The notes under the pieces: model-generated
What the model saw: only the letters and a program-made list of their open reading frames with translations
Database searches by the model: none
What the model was told of the DNA's origin: nothing
NCBI GenBank assembly: GCA_013400975.1
Contig: WBMZ01000208.1
Span: 1-64,000 of the forward strand
Origin: Atrichornis clamosus
Taxonomy: Eukaryota > Chordata > Aves > Passeriformes > Menuridae
Direction of reading: 5' to 3'
Length of the DNA: 64,000 bases
Translations under genes and position numbers: made by a program
Shown here: positions 63,601-64,000 of the stretch, piece after piece
Layout of the letters: each line of letters opens with the position of its first letter
Numbering within the stretch: the stretch's first letter is position 1

Positions 63601-64000
63601 TATACCCACTTCAAAACTCCTTTATACTGCCAAAGTGACGACTAGTGGCTTTTGTGCAAATGGCAATCAGACTCGTGATTTTGAACTTGTTTTTGATGTG
63701 TGGAGGACAACTTAGTAGAATTATGCTGTGCTATGCTGTGCTAGGCTTCTCATAGCTACAACTTCATTAACTTTTTTTATGGTTAAATATAGAAAGGAGT
63801 GGGGGGTTAATTGTAATTTTATCTACTTTTTCCTAGTGATTGCCAAGTGTGCAAGAGTTTTTGGGGAGAAAGGGAAGTTATTTCCTTCGGTTAATGTGCT
63901 GGTTTTGGCTGGAATAGAATTTGTTTTCTTCATAGTACCTACTATGAGACTGCATTTTTGATTTGTGCTGAAAACAGGGCTGATAGGACAGGGGTGTTTT
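60601..64000. other. AT-rich non-coding DNA
   Basis: No gene, RNA gene or transposon recognised. Small direct repeats occur at 63300-63319 (aatctaatag twice) and 63723-63742 (atgctgtgct twice), and a GT/T-rich low-complexity patch at 62455-62515. Confidence 0.55.

Noticed and set aside
1..64000. CRISPR arrays, tRNA or rRNA genes, bacterial operons, phage or plasmid functions
   Set aside because: No regularly spaced repeats, no tRNA cloverleaf or rRNA core motifs, and no prokaryotic gene organisation seen; the sequence is vertebrate.

Overview
The window looks like a piece of a bird chromosome. The best evidence is at least twelve copies of CR1, the dominant avian non-LTR retrotransposon. Several of them end in the CR1-typical 8-bp tail repeat (ttctatga units, on either strand). 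The bulk is AT-rich, single-copy-looking DNA with isolated microsatellites, poly-T runs and vertebrate-style splice-site look-alikes. There are no operons, ribosome-binding sites or long bacterial-type frames. I cannot name the species or the locus from the sequence.

Layout: bases 1-390 are a very GC- and CpG-rich island cut by the window edge, with an Sp1-type GC box and a TATA-like motif. It is probably the promoter or first exon of a gene that lies mostly outside the window or has a very long first intron. From about 400 to 64000 the DNA is intronic or intergenic. Younger CR1 copies lie at 7213-7970 (-), 13940-14905 (+), 17676-18008 (+), 20456-20993 (+), 27290-27925 (-), 29655-30669 (+), 54109-54234 (+) and 59159-59275 (-). 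Much older CR1/L3-like remnants lie at 25215-25545 (+), 36925-37140 (+), 38900-39140 (+) and 59440-60171 (-). A possible retroviral LTR follows the last of these at 60172-60600. All recognisable transposon copies are 5'-truncated, frame-broken or internally deleted.

No known protein-coding gene could be recognised. The best coding candidate is a 249-codon open frame on the minus strand (55117-55866) with several hydrophobic segments and a polar C-terminal tail. It contains a 234-bp stretch framed by good splice signals, so it may be an unrecognised membrane-protein gene, one exon of one, or a relic. Weaker candidates are exon-like segments at 15552-15723 and 41841-42019, and short ATG-started frames at 4556-4756 and 19718-20044. 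Other unexplained structure includes a 160-bp imperfect inverted repeat (32193-32351), a GC-rich but CpG-poor block with a perfect 14-bp hairpin (32975-33660), and several short tandem duplications. I found no convincing new biological system; the minus-strand frame near 55.5 kb is the item most worth checking.
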